DNA of 64,000 bases from Streptomyces coffeae (GCF_016741875.1 NZ_JAERRF010000010.1:246334-310333), one strand, 5' to 3'; shown: positions 9,206 through 18,059, counted from the stretch's first letter. Made by a program: numbers and translations. The notes: generated by a model not told the origin, from the sequence alone.

Positions 9206-10027
9206 GTGCACGACTTCGATCCCGGGTACACCCATGAGCCCTACGCCACCCTGGTCCGCTCCCACCCCGGCCCCGAGATCTATCCACCGGAGGACTTCCG
9301 CGTCGAGTGGGGGCCGGTCTTCCACCGGGGGCGGCTCGACGGAAGCGCCCGGGTCCTGGTCATCGGACAGGACCCGGCCGCGCACGAAGCGGTCACCCGG
9401 CGGATCCTGGTGGGCACCGCGGGCCGCCGCGTCCAGGGTTTTCTGGCCAAACTGGGCATCGACACCGGCTATGTCATGGTCAACACGTTCCTCTACAGCG
9501 TGTACGGGCAGGGCGGCGGCACCGCCCACGCCCAGGACCCGGCCATCGCCGACTACCGCCACGCCTGGCTGGACGCACTGATGGAGCACAACGCGGTGGA
9601 GGCGGTCCTCGCCTTCGGCGGGCTGGCCGACACCGCGTTCCGCACCTGGCACGCGACCCCGGCGGGACGCCGCTACACGGGCGCCTACCAGCACATGCTG
9701 CACCCCACCTACCCCGAGAGCGCATCCTCCTCCGGCAGCACAACCCTGGCCACGGCGATGGCGAAGCTGCTCGCCGACTGGAACACCGCCCTCGAGGCGC
9801 TGCACGGCGCGATCACCCGCCCCGACCACGAACGGCCCCTGGTCCCGTATGGCAGCACCGGCTTCACCCCGGCCGATCTCGCCTCCATCCCCGAGGCCGA
9901 TCTGCCCGCGGGACTGCCCGCGTGGATGCGCTCCGCCGAGCCCTGGGCCCGGCGGGAGGGCGCCACGCCCGGGGAGAAGCGGGCCACGATCGTGGTGGAG
10001 GTCCCGGAGACCCTGCGCCCGTTCTGA
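9206..10027 (+). CDS. Uracil-DNA glycosylase superfamily protein
   Basis: A 273-residue protein with the UDG-superfamily pattern: VLVIGQDPAAHE (motif 1, Asp56), a central VNTFLYSVYG segment and HMLHPTYPES near residue 175, where the histidine loop sits. UDG enzymes remove uracil from DNA. The motifs resemble family 4/5-like proteins more than classical Ung, and no Fe-S cysteine set is visible, so the activity is inferred. GTG 9206 is chosen because GAGGAGGAG lies seven bases upstream. It is transcribed away from the amidohydrolase gene; the AT-rich 9100-9160 stretch between them probably holds both promoters. Confidence 0.72.
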   Translation: MHDFDPGYTHEPYATLVRSHPGPEIYPPEDFRVEWGPVFHRGRLDGSARVLVIGQDPAAHEAVTRRILVGTAGRRVQGFLAKLGIDTGYVMVNTFLYSVYGQGGGTAHAQDPAIADYRHAWLDALMEHNAVEAVLAFGGLADTAFRTWHATPAGRRYTGAYQHMLHPTYPESASSSGSTTLATAMAKLLADWNTALEALHGAITRPDHERPLVPYGSTGFTPADLASIPEADLPAGLPAWMRSAEPWARREGATPGEKRATIVVEVPETLRPF

Positions 10028-10028
10028 G

Positions 10029-10084
10029 CCCCCCGGAGGGGCACGGGGAAGCACAGGGAACCGCGCGACCAGCCACGACGCAGA
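10029..10084. repeat. Streptomyces-type intergenic repeat with terminator-like hairpin
   Basis: The stretch between two convergent genes has a small GC stem (GCCCC/GGGGC, 10028-10042) and the 17-mer GCGCGACCAGCCACGAC at 10063-10079. The same 17-mer recurs in reverse complement at 25531-25547, again beside a GCGCCCC/GGGGCGC hairpin. It fits a dispersed intergenic repeat that can double as a bidirectional terminator. Confidence 0.6.
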
Positions 10085-10114
10085 CGGCACCGCACCGCAC
10101 GTCCCGCGGAGCGC

Positions 10115-10627
10115 TCAGCGGAACAGCGCGCCCGCGAGGCGGTCGGCGGGCCGGTCGGCGGCCTCCTCCAACGCGGCCCGCAGGATGCGGCTGTCGATGA
10201 GCCCGCCGCCGGGGCGGATCAGCCAGACATGGCCCTGCCGTACGCACCCGGGCCGGGGGCAGCGCAGGGTCCGGCCCGGTCCGGCCGCGGCCACCGAGCG
10301 CCGCCGGGCGTACGCCGTTCCGGCCAGCCATGCCTTCCACTCGGCCGCGGAGCCGGGCGGTACGAGGAACGAGAGCACATGGCTGGCGGTGGCCAGCATC
10401 ACCGGGCCGGTGGCCGCATCCCGCCGCTGGAGGGCCTGGATCACCGCGGAACCGATCTCGTCGGCCATTCTGACCAGGTCGAAGACCGGGCCCACCGGAA
10501 GGTCGGCGAGACCGCTGCCGCTGGCCCACTGAAGCCGCACCCGGCCGGGGTCCTCGCTGGCGGACAGCAGCCAGTCGGCGGCGTCACCCTCCACGGTCAG
10601 CCGCGTCCGCCGCTCCCCCGCCCTCAT
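10115..10627 (-). CDS. Conserved protein coupled to an RsbW-type ATPase (function unknown)
   Basis: A 170-residue protein that I do not recognise. It begins MRAGERRTRLTVEGDAADWLL, has no signal peptide or membrane segment, contains a CPRPGC pair of cysteines and several basic clusters, and ends in an Ala/Arg-rich helix. Its ATG overlaps the stop of the upstream ATPase gene (ATGA at 10624-10627), which implies translational coupling and a shared function. The frame is open for 13 codons further upstream, but the coupled start is the natural choice. A regulator or partner of the kinase is a reasonable guess and no more. Confidence 0.72.
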   Translation of the reverse strand: MRAGERRTRLTVEGDAADWLLSASEDPGRVRLQWASGSGLADLPVGPVFDLVRMADEIGSAVIQALQRRDAATGPVMLATASHVLSFLVPPGSAAEWKAWLAGTAYARRRSVAAAGPGRTLRCPRPGCVRQGHVWLIRPGGGLIDSRILRAALEEAADRPADRLAGALFR

Positions 10628-11163
10628 GACAGGCTCTCGACGGACTCGAGCGGCAGGGTGAACCACACCTTCTTGCCCACCCTCCCGGGGTCGGGCGGCT
10701 CGGTGCCCCAGTCGCCGGCCAGGCCGTCCACGATGGCCAGCCCCCGTCCGGACTCGGCGGTCGGTGCCGCCTCCCGGATACGGGGGACGACGGGCGAGCC
10801 GTCGGCCACCTCGACCCGCAGCTCATGGCCGCGGTTCTGGAGGGAGACGGTGATGGTGACGGTGTCGGCGGGGCCGGAGCTGCCGTGCTCCACGGCGTTG
10901 GCGAACAGTTCGTTGGTGGCGAGGACGGCGGAGTCCACCAGCGCGCCGAGCCGCCACTCACGCAGATGCCCGGTGACCATACGGCGTAACGCGGAGGCGC
11001 GGTCGGCCAGCGCGGGGAATTCGGCGCGGAAGAGACGGCAGGTGTCCACGGACATCATCGGTCTTCCCCCTCGCTGACAGGGGACAGCACGCTGCCCGGC
11101 GGTCGGCTCGGCGCGGGGGCGGTCCGTGGACGGCGCGAGCGCGGTGGTCGTGGACGGTGACAT
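10624..11163 (-). CDS. RsbW/SpoIIAB-type ATP-binding regulatory protein
   Basis: A histidine-kinase-like ATPase (HATPase) with the N box NELFANAVEHG, the G1-like DGSPVVP and the G2 box GRGLAIVDGLAGDWG. It is 179 residues from ATG 11163, which has a strong AGGGAGGTGA site seven bases upstream. A second possible start, ATG 11058, is preceded by a weaker GAGGGGGAAG and would give the 144-residue size typical of the family. Such proteins act as anti-sigma factors or serine kinases of anti-anti-sigma factors. It is followed, with a four-base overlap, by the unknown gene at 10115-10627. Confidence 0.82.
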   Translation of the reverse strand: MSPSTTTALAPSTDRPRAEPTAGQRAVPCQRGGRPMMSVDTCRLFRAEFPALADRASALRRMVTGHLREWRLGALVDSAVLATNELFANAVEHGSSGPADTVTITVSLQNRGHELRVEVADGSPVVPRIREAAPTAESGRGLAIVDGLAGDWGTEPPDPGRVGKKVWFTLPLESVESLS

Positions 11164-11584
11164 GGTTGGTTCACCTCCCTCATCGGCCGACGCCGGCCGC
11201 TTCGGCGGCCCTGGGAAGGATCGGCTCACGGTGTCGGTCCTCACGGTCCTCTTCGGTCTGTCGGCTCTGATGGCATACGTGCACATGGCGTGGTTGACGT
11301 CCTGGGGAGCGGGTAAGCGCATGCTGGCGACCGACCACGCCGCATCTGTGCTGGTGAAGGGTGGGGGACGCGCCCTGCCCGACCCGCCTGGACCGGCTGC
11401 CATGGACGGAGAGGGCCCGGTCGCGGTGAGTGCCGGATACCGGCATGATTCCTCCTTCGAAGGCAGCGCACAGCGTCAACGGCCGCCGTTCATGTAGACA
11501 AACGGTTGGACCGACCGGCGGGCGAGAGGGCATGGGGGTTGTCCGGTTGTACGGGCGTAGTGGTTCGGGCTGTACGGTCCCGGC
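11164..11584. other. Intergenic region between divergent genes
   Basis: About 420 bases without a convincing gene. It must carry the promoter of the leftward ATPase gene and of the rightward SDR gene. Visible structures are a GCCGG/CGGCGGC hairpin near 11190-11205 and a small inverted repeat TGCCGG-ATA-CCGGCA near 11430-11445. An open frame at 11126-11497 has no ribosome site and no protein-like composition. Confidence 0.5.
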
Positions 11585-12409
11585 GTGGCACGTATGAGTG
11601 GGAGCCGGAGCGGGCAATTCCGCCCGGGGGGCCGGTCCGATGTGGAGGGCAAGCGCGTTCTGGTCACCGGGGGCACCCGGGGGCTGGGCGAACAGATCGT
11701 GCGGCTGCTGGCCGCGGAGGGAGCACGGCTGGCCACCTGTGCGCGCACGGCGGATGACCTGCGGGAACTCACGGCGTCACTGGCCACAGAGGGATATGGC
11801 CCGCTGTTCACCCGCGCCCTGGACATCACCGAGCCGGATCGGCTGGAGGAGTTCGTCCTTGCCACGGCGGAACGTTTCAGCGGACTGGACGGTGTGGTGG
11901 CCTGCGCGGGCGGAGCGCGGGGCCGCGGGCTGGAGGAGGCCGACGCCCGGGACTGGTCCCTGACCTGGGAGATGAACGTCGGTCACACCGCGCGGCTGGT
12001 GAAGGCCGCGGTGCCGCATCTGCGGCGGGCGGGCGGCGGCTCAGTGGTGGTGATCGCCTCCATCTCCGGATGGAAGCCGGGGCCGCAGGCCCAGTACGGG
12101 GCCGCCAAGGCGGCCCAGATCCATCTGGCGGGCTCGCTCGCCCGTGAACTGGGGCCGGACGGGATCCGGGTCAACGCCGTCTCACCGGGGTCGATGCTCA
12201 TCCCCGGGAAGCGCTGGGACCGGATGCGCACCGAGGAGCCCGAGGCGTTCGCGCGGTTCGCGGCGGAGTTCCCGCACGGCGAACTGGTGGCGCCGCAAGA
12301 GGTCGCCCGAGTCGTCGCGTTTCTGCTCTCGGATGCCTCGAGCGGTGTCTCCGGCGCACACCTGCCCGTCGACCGCGCCCAGAACGCCCCTACGCCGGGG
12401 GGCTACTAG
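11585..12409 (+). CDS. SDR family oxidoreductase
   Basis: A 274-residue classical short-chain dehydrogenase/reductase: cofactor loop TGGTRGLGEQ near residue 29, the NAG-equivalent ACAGGARG, catalytic serine in IASIS, and the YGAAK catalytic Tyr/Lys pair, followed by NAVSPGSM. The cofactor is NAD(H) or NADP(H); the substrate is unknown. GTG 11585 and ATG 11594 are both possible starts and neither has a good ribosome site, so a leaderless or near-leaderless transcript is possible. The gene is convergent with the regulator at 12456. Confidence 0.87.
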   Translation: MARMSGSRSGQFRPGGRSDVEGKRVLVTGGTRGLGEQIVRLLAAEGARLATCARTADDLRELTASLATEGYGPLFTRALDITEPDRLEEFVLATAERFSGLDGVVACAGGARGRGLEEADARDWSLTWEMNVGHTARLVKAAVPHLRRAGGGSVVVIASISGWKPGPQAQYGAAKAAQIHLAGSLARELGPDGIRVNAVSPGSMLIPGKRWDRMRTEEPEAFARFAAEFPHGELVAPQEVARVVAFLLSDASSGVSGAHLPVDRAQNAPTPGGY

Positions 12410-12455
12410 CAGCCACCCGGCGCTCCCCCGAAGGGGCGTCGCCGAACGCCACCGG

Positions 12456-13859
12456 TCAGGCGGCGGCGCCGAGCACGGTCCGCGACCGCCGCTCGAACTC
12501 CCTGACCAGAGGCTCCTTCTGGCGCGGCCGAAGCCGTGCCCGGAAGTCGCGCAGCGCCTGGATCGAGCGCTCGCTGTGCACCCCGTTGAGGGTGTCCAGC
12601 GCCTCGTTCGCGGTCCCGACCGCCTCGTCCAGCCGGTTCTGCTGGAGAAAGGCGGTGGCCAGGACGGACCGGCTGATGGCCTGGCGGCGGCGCCGGTCGG
12701 CGTTGGCGCGCACCGACTCGGCGGCCGCGTGCTCGGCCTCCGCGGAGTTGCCCAGGTCACGGAAGCACAGTGCCGCCTCGGCCGCCAGATAGTGGTGGTC
12801 GAGGAAGCGCACCCAGGGCGACTCCTGTTCGGCGCCGCGGCTCGCCTCCAGCTGGGCGTCGGCCGCGCGCAGCGACTTGGACGCCTCCCGGGGCTGGTCC
12901 AGGGCGGCGTATCCGCGGGCGGCCATGGCGTGCAGCCGCATCAGTCCGAGCGGACTGCCCGCGTGTTTCGCGGTGGCCACCCCCACCCTGGCCAGCTCGA
13001 CCCCCGCCTCGGGCTGACCCAGATTGGTGGACAGATGGGAGAGCCCGGCGAGGATCTGACCGCCGAGCACGCGGTCACCGCCTTCGGCGCACAGCCGCAG
13101 CGCCTGTGTCATATAGCGCTGGGCCAGGCCGTATTCGGCGTTGTCATAGCTGCTCCAGCCGGCCATGGCGGCCAGTTTGGCGGCCGCGGTGAACAGCTGG
13201 CGCCGCTCGTGCGGGGGCGCGCCGCGCTGCTGGAGCATGGGCACGACCTCGGTCGACAGATAGAGCACGATGCTGGCGCGGACCTGGCCGCCGCCGAACC
13301 GGTTGTCCATCTCGTCGAACATGCTGATGGCGGCGTGGACCTGCTCGACGCGTCCACCGTCGGCCGCGGCGGCCAGACGGGCGGAGTCCTGGTTCTCGAC
13401 CAGCCACAGCAGCCATTCGCGCTGTGGGGTCACCAGCGCGCCGGCGACGAAGGGCACCGCACCGAGCAGGCTGCGGCGGGAGATATCGGTGGAGCCGAGT
13501 TCGGCGAGCGTGTGCAAGGTTTCGCTTACGTCCTCCCGGTAGGCCAACGCCCTGGCGACCACCGGGCGTTGTCGGTCGGCTATGAAGCCGAGCTCGGCGG
13601 GGCCCACCGGCCTGCCGAGCCGGTGGGAGAGCACGGCGGCGATCAGCTCCGGGGTGCTGCCGCGCGGCTGTCCGCCCTGGAGCCAGCGGGTCACGGACGC
13701 CTTGTCGTAGTTCGACTCGCGTCCCTGCCGGCGGCCCAGCTCGTTGACCCGGTGGGCCAACGAGGCGTAGGAGCACCCGGATTCCTTCAGGGCGGCGGCC
13801 AACGCGCTGTTGGTGGCGGCGCTCCGGCGTACGCCCGTGGAATGCGCGTCGTGCGTCAC
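12456..13859 (-). CDS. HTH/TPR-like regulatory protein
   Basis: A 467-residue protein. Residues about 1-75 look like a degenerate DNA-binding or Cro-like helix-turn-helix (ALAAALKESGCSYASLAHRVNEL; DKASVTRWLQGG), and the rest is an all-helical, TPR-like solenoid with repeated Ala-rich helices (for example AAKLAAMAGWSSYDNAEYGL). Proteins of this build are common in Streptomyces as developmental or antibiotic regulators (NsdA-like), but I cannot assign a specific orthologue. GTG 13859 starts the conserved part; the frame is open to 13934. It is divergent from the XRE gene at 14136, with a perfect operator-like palindrome between them. Confidence 0.75.
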   Translation of the reverse strand: MTHDAHSTGVRRSAATNSALAAALKESGCSYASLAHRVNELGRRQGRESNYDKASVTRWLQGGQPRGSTPELIAAVLSHRLGRPVGPAELGFIADRQRPVVARALAYREDVSETLHTLAELGSTDISRRSLLGAVPFVAGALVTPQREWLLWLVENQDSARLAAAADGGRVEQVHAAISMFDEMDNRFGGGQVRASIVLYLSTEVVPMLQQRGAPPHERRQLFTAAAKLAAMAGWSSYDNAEYGLAQRYMTQALRLCAEGGDRVLGGQILAGLSHLSTNLGQPEAGVELARVGVATAKHAGSPLGLMRLHAMAARGYAALDQPREASKSLRAADAQLEASRGAEQESPWVRFLDHHYLAAEAALCFRDLGNSAEAEHAAAESVRANADRRRRQAISRSVLATAFLQQNRLDEAVGTANEALDTLNGVHSERSIQALRDFRARLRPRQKEPLVREFERRSRTVLGAAA

Positions 13860-14035
13860 CGTGACCGTCCCGAGCTCGGGCCACGGCGATCTGCGGGATC
13901 CCCGCCGCGGGGCGCCGACCGCGCGGCCGACCACCTCAACGGCGTTGTGGACAGGGGTGGTTGGGAGCCCTCGCCATGGAGGGTGAGATGGGTCACGTGC
14001 TCACTATGAGCGGTGACACACTCAGCCCGCAACCG

Positions 14036-14058
14036 TCGTTCTGATAATTTCAGAACGA
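14036..14058. promoter_or_regulatory. Perfect 9-5-9 palindrome, probable operator
   Basis: Arms TCGTTCTGA (14036-14044) and TCAGAACGA (14050-14058) flank TAATT, an AT-rich island in otherwise GC-rich DNA. It lies between two divergent regulator genes, 78 bases before the XRE start. It is most simply an operator for one of them. Confidence 0.65.
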
Positions 14059-14135
14059 TCCGCTCGTGCTGTATATGTCGCCGCGAGGCGTGGCACACTG
14101 TGCAGGCATATGACGGCCATTTCGGGAGGCGGGAC

Positions 14136-15002
14136 GTGAGTGAGGCACGGCCGGCCGGAGCCGCTCCCACCGTATTGCGCCGCGTGCTGGGCAAACGCCT
14201 GCGACAGCTGCGTGAACGGGCCAAGGTCTCCTTCGAGGAGGCCGCCAAGGCCATCGAGGTCACCCCGCTGACCGTCCGCCGGATGGAGAAGGCGGAGGTC
14301 GGCCTCAAAATCCCGTACGTCAAGGAGCTGTTGCGCAACTACGGCGTCCGGGGTCCGGAGATCGAGGACTTCCTCGCCCTGGCCCGGGAGGCCAACCAGC
14401 CTGGCTGGTGGCATCAGTTCCGGGACGTCCTGCCCGACTGGTTCAGTGCGTATGTCAGCCTCGAGAGCGAGGCGACCGTCATCCGCGCGTATGAGCCGCA
14501 CTACGTACCCGGGCTGCTCCAGACCGAGGAGTACGCCCGAGCGGTGCTGCGCACCGGCTTCCCCAACGACACCGAGGAGGAGCTGGACCGCCGGATCGCC
14601 CTGCGCGTCCAGCGGCAGAGCCTGCTCACCAAACCGGACGCGCCGACCATATGGGCCATCCTCGACGAGACGGTGCTGCGGCGCCCGGTCGGTGGCCACC
14701 AGGTGATGCGTGAGCAGATCGACCATCTGATCGACGCGCTGGAGCGGCCCAAGGTCCGGCTCCAGGTGATGCGGTTCGCCACGGGACCGCACCCGGGGGC
14801 CTTCGGCCCCTTCCACTACTTCCGCTTCGGGTTCTCCGAACTTCCGGACGTGGTCTACACGGAGAGCCTCACCGGCGCGGTCTATGTGGACCAGCCGGCC
14901 GAGGTGGTCGCCTATCTGGAGGTCCTGGACCGGATGGCAGTCCAGGCGGAACCCATCGCCGACACCAGCACCGTCCTGGCCGAACTGCGTAAGGAGTTCT
15001 GA
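14136..15002 (+). CDS. XRE family regulator with DUF5753 domain
   Basis: A 288-residue protein: an N-terminal XRE helix-turn-helix (residues about 18-75; LRQLRERAKVSFEEAAKAIEVT) and a C-terminal DUF5753 region (about 110-285; YEPHYVPGLLQTEEYARAVL). GTG 14136 has GGGAGG (14124-14129) upstream. The gene stops two bases before a DUF397 gene. XRE-DUF5753 plus DUF397 pairs, often with an RsbW-type ATPase, are abundant in Streptomyces (the whiJ/abaA-type sets) and modulate development and antibiotic production; the small partner is thought to antagonise the DNA-binding protein, in the manner of a toxin-antitoxin pair. Confidence 0.9.
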   Translation: MSEARPAGAAPTVLRRVLGKRLRQLRERAKVSFEEAAKAIEVTPLTVRRMEKAEVGLKIPYVKELLRNYGVRGPEIEDFLALAREANQPGWWHQFRDVLPDWFSAYVSLESEATVIRAYEPHYVPGLLQTEEYARAVLRTGFPNDTEEELDRRIALRVQRQSLLTKPDAPTIWAILDETVLRRPVGGHQVMREQIDHLIDALERPKVRLQVMRFATGPHPGAFGPFHYFRFGFSELPDVVYTESLTGAVYVDQPAEVVAYLEVLDRMAVQAEPIADTSTVLAELRKEF

Positions 15003-15003
15003 G

Positions 15004-15243
15004 ATGACCGATCCCGTCTACAGCGGTATGCCGGCCACGAACCTGGGCACGGAGGGCTGGCAGAAGCCCTGGAGCGGAACCAACGGCGGCACCTGCATCG
15101 AGGCGAAGCGGCTCCCCGACGGCCGGGTCGCGCTGCGCCAGTCCACCGATCCCTCCGGGCCCGCGCTGATATACACCCGCTCCGAGGTCGCCTCCTTCCT
15201 GGAGGCCGCGAAGGCGGGCGAAGCAGACTTCTTGATCGCCTAG
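15004..15243 (+). CDS. DUF397 domain protein
   Basis: A 79-residue DUF397 protein. It has the family pattern: W-x-K/P-W-S near the start (GWQKPWSGTNGG), a central CIEAKRLPDGRVALRQS strand pair and a C-terminal FLEAAKAGE helix. DUF397 proteins are encoded immediately after XRE-DUF5753 regulators and probably bind them. The ATG lies one base after the upstream stop codon, so the two are translated together. Confidence 0.9.
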   Translation: MTDPVYSGMPATNLGTEGWQKPWSGTNGGTCIEAKRLPDGRVALRQSTDPSGPALIYTRSEVASFLEAAKAGEADFLIA

Positions 15244-15422
15244 CCGCCCCACTACGCGTCCGTTGCGGCTGTCACCGGAAACCACTACGCCCGCACAACC
15301 GCACAACTCGCAGTTCACTCCCACCCCTGGCGTTACGCCACGCACACTGGAGGAGCCGTGGCGGGCGGCAGTGTCGTCCCCCTGAACCGAGTACGGGACA
15401 CATGGGACGACGGGACGACAGG

Positions 15423-16016
15423 ATGAACCTTCACCAGCTGGCCGCACAGCGCCGCACACTCGTCGTCGAGAGCTGCGACGGTGTCATCAGAGACCGGCTG
15501 CTGACCGGACTCGCCGAGAACCACGGATACACCGTGGGCCGCGCGCCCCGGGAGCTGCCGCATATCGACCCGGTCCGGCCCTACCGCGAGATCCTCCAGC
15601 AGGGCGGCGCGCTCGCCGTCGACGCCCATCTGGTCGGGGAGCTGGTCTACGGACCGCTGCGGCGTGGCCACTCCCGGGTGACCTGGATCCAGGCGTACGA
15701 CTTCGCCGACGCGCTGGCCGAGCGCCGCGGCGCCTTCGTCCACGTCAGGGCGCCGGTCGCGGTGCTCGAGGAGCGGATGGCCGCGCGCCGCGGTCCGGCG
15801 GTGGACCTCCCGGAGATCGCCGCCGCGGTGGCCGCCTTCGAGGGCGCGTTCCGCACCCTCGCCCAGCACGCCCCGGTGGTCACGGTCGACGAGGATCCGC
15901 TGACCGGCCCCGGCACCGGACCGCCCGACCTCACCATCGCGCTGCCGGTGAGCCCGTCGGCCCGGCGCCTTCCGCGGATCCGCTCCCCGGTCTCCCTCGT
16001 CGCCCAACCCCGCTGA
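15423..16016 (+). CDS. Thymidylate-kinase-like protein with degenerate P-loop
   Basis: A 197-residue protein resembling dTMP kinase/deoxynucleoside kinase folds. The N-terminus RRTLVVESCDGVIRDRLLTG aligns with the expected P-loop region (normally ExxDGxGKS/T) but lacks the Gly-Lys-Ser/Thr. Later segments (VRAPVAVLEERMAARRG) look like the LID arginine region. It is therefore either a non-catalytic relative or uses a variant site. ATG 15423 is taken as the start. It stands alone between the DUF397 and methyltransferase genes on the same strand. Confidence 0.55.
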   Translation: MNLHQLAAQRRTLVVESCDGVIRDRLLTGLAENHGYTVGRAPRELPHIDPVRPYREILQQGGALAVDAHLVGELVYGPLRRGHSRVTWIQAYDFADALAERRGAFVHVRAPVAVLEERMAARRGPAVDLPEIAAAVAAFEGAFRTLAQHAPVVTVDEDPLTGPGTGPPDLTIALPVSPSARRLPRIRSPVSLVAQPR

Positions 16017-16077
16017 ACTCCCGGGCAACGACGCTACGTTGGTGCCCGCACAGGCAGTCGTACGGCAGGAGAACCTC

Positions 16078-16890
16078 ATGGCAGACGCATCATCCACCCC
16101 CGGCCGGCAGGCATTAACGAAAATCGACACCGCCGTGCCGCATTCGGCCCGGATCTGGAACTACTGGATGGGCGGCAAGGACAACTACGAGGTCGACCGG
16201 GTGGCCGGGGACCAGTACCGCGAGATCGCCCCGAACATCGAGGTCATGGCCCGCGCCTCGCGCGCCTATCTGATCCGCACCGTCACCCATGTGGCGGGCG
16301 AGTGCGGGATCCGCCAGTTCCTCGACATCGGCACCGGGCTGCCCACCTACGACAACACCCACCAGGTCGCCCAGCGGGTGGCACCCGAGGCCCGCATCGT
16401 CTACGTCGACAACGACCCCCTGGTACTGCGCCACGCCCAGGCCCTGCTGACCAGCACCCCCGAGGGGGTGACCGACTACATCGACGCCGATCTGCACGAC
16501 CCGGACCGGATCCTGGAGGCCGCGGCCAGGATCCTGGACTTCGAGAAGCCCATCGCCCTGATGCTGATGGGCATCCTCGGTCACATCCAGGACTTCGAGG
16601 AGGCGGTGTCGATCACCCGGCGGCTCCAGGACGCCCTGCCCTCCGGCAGCTACTTCGTGCACTACGACAGCACCGACACCGACCAGGCGCTGAAGAAGGC
16701 TCAGGAGGGATACGACGACACCGGCGCGGTGCCGTACGTGCTGCGCAGCTACGAGCAGATCACCCGCCTCTACGAGGGACTGGAAGTGATCGAACCCGGT
16801 ATCGTGTCCTGTCCGCTGTGGCGGCCCGGTCCCACCGAGACCGCCATCGAGACCACCGATGTCCACGGCGGTGTGGCGCGCAAACCCTGA
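16078..16890 (+). CDS. SAM-dependent methyltransferase (DUF574/PF04672 family)
   Basis: A 270-residue protein of the actinobacterial DUF574 methyltransferase family: an N-terminal helix with ARIWNYWMGGKDNY, the SAM-binding loop FLDIGTGLPT, the acidic strand end IVYVDNDP and motif ALMLMGILGHI. Substrate unknown. ATG 16078 follows GGCAGGAG. The family is numerous in Streptomyces and has no consistent neighbourhood, so context gives no further clue. Confidence 0.87.
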   Translation: MADASSTPGRQALTKIDTAVPHSARIWNYWMGGKDNYEVDRVAGDQYREIAPNIEVMARASRAYLIRTVTHVAGECGIRQFLDIGTGLPTYDNTHQVAQRVAPEARIVYVDNDPLVLRHAQALLTSTPEGVTDYIDADLHDPDRILEAAARILDFEKPIALMLMGILGHIQDFEEAVSITRRLQDALPSGSYFVHYDSTDTDQALKKAQEGYDDTGAVPYVLRSYEQITRLYEGLEVIEPGIVSCPLWRPGPTETAIETTDVHGGVARKP

Positions 16891-17027
16891 CGCTCGACCC
16901 GGCGCCCACTGCCCCGACTGGCGGTAGCCATAACGAATGGTTCGGCCACCGGGCAGGTAACCCCCGCCCCCGCCGCCTCGTCAGACACAGCGCCGGAAAG
17001 CCGAGGGCGAGGGCGGAGGGACGCAGG

Positions 17028-17855
17028 GTGTTCGAGGTCGGAGCCTGGAGAGTGCCCTCCGTCAAGCGCTTGCTGCGCGGAACGGAGCGTCCGCCCGATG
17101 AGGCGCCCGCCGTTGTCCGGCAGCGCCGCGGCCTGCGGGACGAAGGGAACGGCCCGGACCGGCCCCGGCATGTGGGCATCATCATGGACGGCAACGGGCG
17201 GTGGGCGGCCGCCCGCGGGCTGTCCCGCACCCGGGGCCACGAGGCCGGAATCCGGGCCCTGCCCCGCGTGGTGGACACCGCGCTGGAAGAGGGTATCGAG
17301 CATCTGTCGCTGTTCTTCTTCTCCACCGAGAACTGGAACCGGCCACGCGGCGAGGTGGCCGCCCTGATGCGGCTGACCGCCCAGCTCGCCGATGTCTTCC
17401 GGGGCTACGGCGAGCGCGGGGTGCGGCTGCGCTGGCTGGGCTCGGAGGCACGGCTGCCGGCGTCCACCCTCGCCGCCCTGCGCCGGGCGGAGGCCGAGAC
17501 CCGCGGCAACCGCGCGATGACGCTGGCGTTCTGCTTCAACCACGGCGGCCGGGAGGAGATCGCCCGCACGGCGACCTCCCTGGCCCGCGCCTCCGCGGAC
17601 GGCGCGCTGGACCCCGGCCTGATCGACGAGGCCCTGTTCACCCGTCATCTGCCGCATGCCGATCTGCCGGACCTGGACATGCTGGTGCGCACCTCCGGGG
17701 AGCAGCGCATCTCCAACTTCATGCTCTGGCGGGCGGCTTACGCCGAGCTGTTCTTCGTCGACACGCTCTGGCCCGACTTCACCGGCGAGGAACTGCGGGC
17801 GCTGCTGGACGCGTTCGCCACCCGCAAGCGGCGCTTCGGAGCGGGCGTGGGGTGA
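17028..17855 (+). CDS. Isoprenyl transferase (cis-prenyl / undecaprenyl diphosphate synthase family)
   Basis: A 275-residue cis-prenyltransferase. Conserved segments in order: HVGIIMDGNGRWA (catalytic Asp54), GHEAGIRALPRVV, LSLFFFSTENWNRP, FCFNHGGREEI, DMLVRTSGEQRISNFMLW and FVDTLWPDF. It condenses isopentenyl diphosphate with an allylic starter to make polyprenyl carriers for cell-wall synthesis. The first 45 residues are a basic extension before the catalytic core. GTG 17028 is chosen for the GGAGG at 17015-17019. Streptomyces usually has more than one such gene, so the exact chain length and gene name are left open. Confidence 0.92.
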   Translation: MFEVGAWRVPSVKRLLRGTERPPDEAPAVVRQRRGLRDEGNGPDRPRHVGIIMDGNGRWAAARGLSRTRGHEAGIRALPRVVDTALEEGIEHLSLFFFSTENWNRPRGEVAALMRLTAQLADVFRGYGERGVRLRWLGSEARLPASTLAALRRAEAETRGNRAMTLAFCFNHGGREEIARTATSLARASADGALDPGLIDEALFTRHLPHADLPDLDMLVRTSGEQRISNFMLWRAAYAELFFVDTLWPDFTGEELRALLDAFATRKRRFGAGVG

Positions 17856-17865
17856 CCCGCCCCTG

Positions 17866-18028
17866 GGCCCTGTCCGGCGGATCTCATCGGGCCCGCGACG
17901 CCTGGCACCGCACCTCGCGGCGTTGTCGGAGTCGCCCGAGTACGCCCAGTACGAGGGCGATCCTCCGCCTTGCGATCTACGGCACCAGACGCCGCGGGCT
18001 GGTCCTCAAAGACCCACCGGACAGGGCC
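17866..18028 (+). mobile_element. MITE-like element, copy A
   Basis: A 163-base non-coding element with terminal inverted repeats (GGCCCTGTCCGGCGGATCT at the left; the matching right end closes in CCACCGGACAGGGCC). It is nearly identical to the copy at 25317-25479 and inverted relative to that at 22886-23099. It lies between two convergent genes. No transposase is present here, so any movement would need one in trans. Confidence 0.8.
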
Positions 18029-18059
18029 CGGCGCGGGCCACCGGTACGGCGCGGCGGGT

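Noticed and set aside
11126..11497. Rightward 123-codon frame in the intergenic region
   Set aside because: No ribosome site, covers the start of the leftward ATPase gene and has low-complexity composition.
12144..14009. Rightward open frame opposite the HTH/TPR regulator
   Set aside because: Shadow of the leftward coding strand in GC-rich DNA; no conserved domain.
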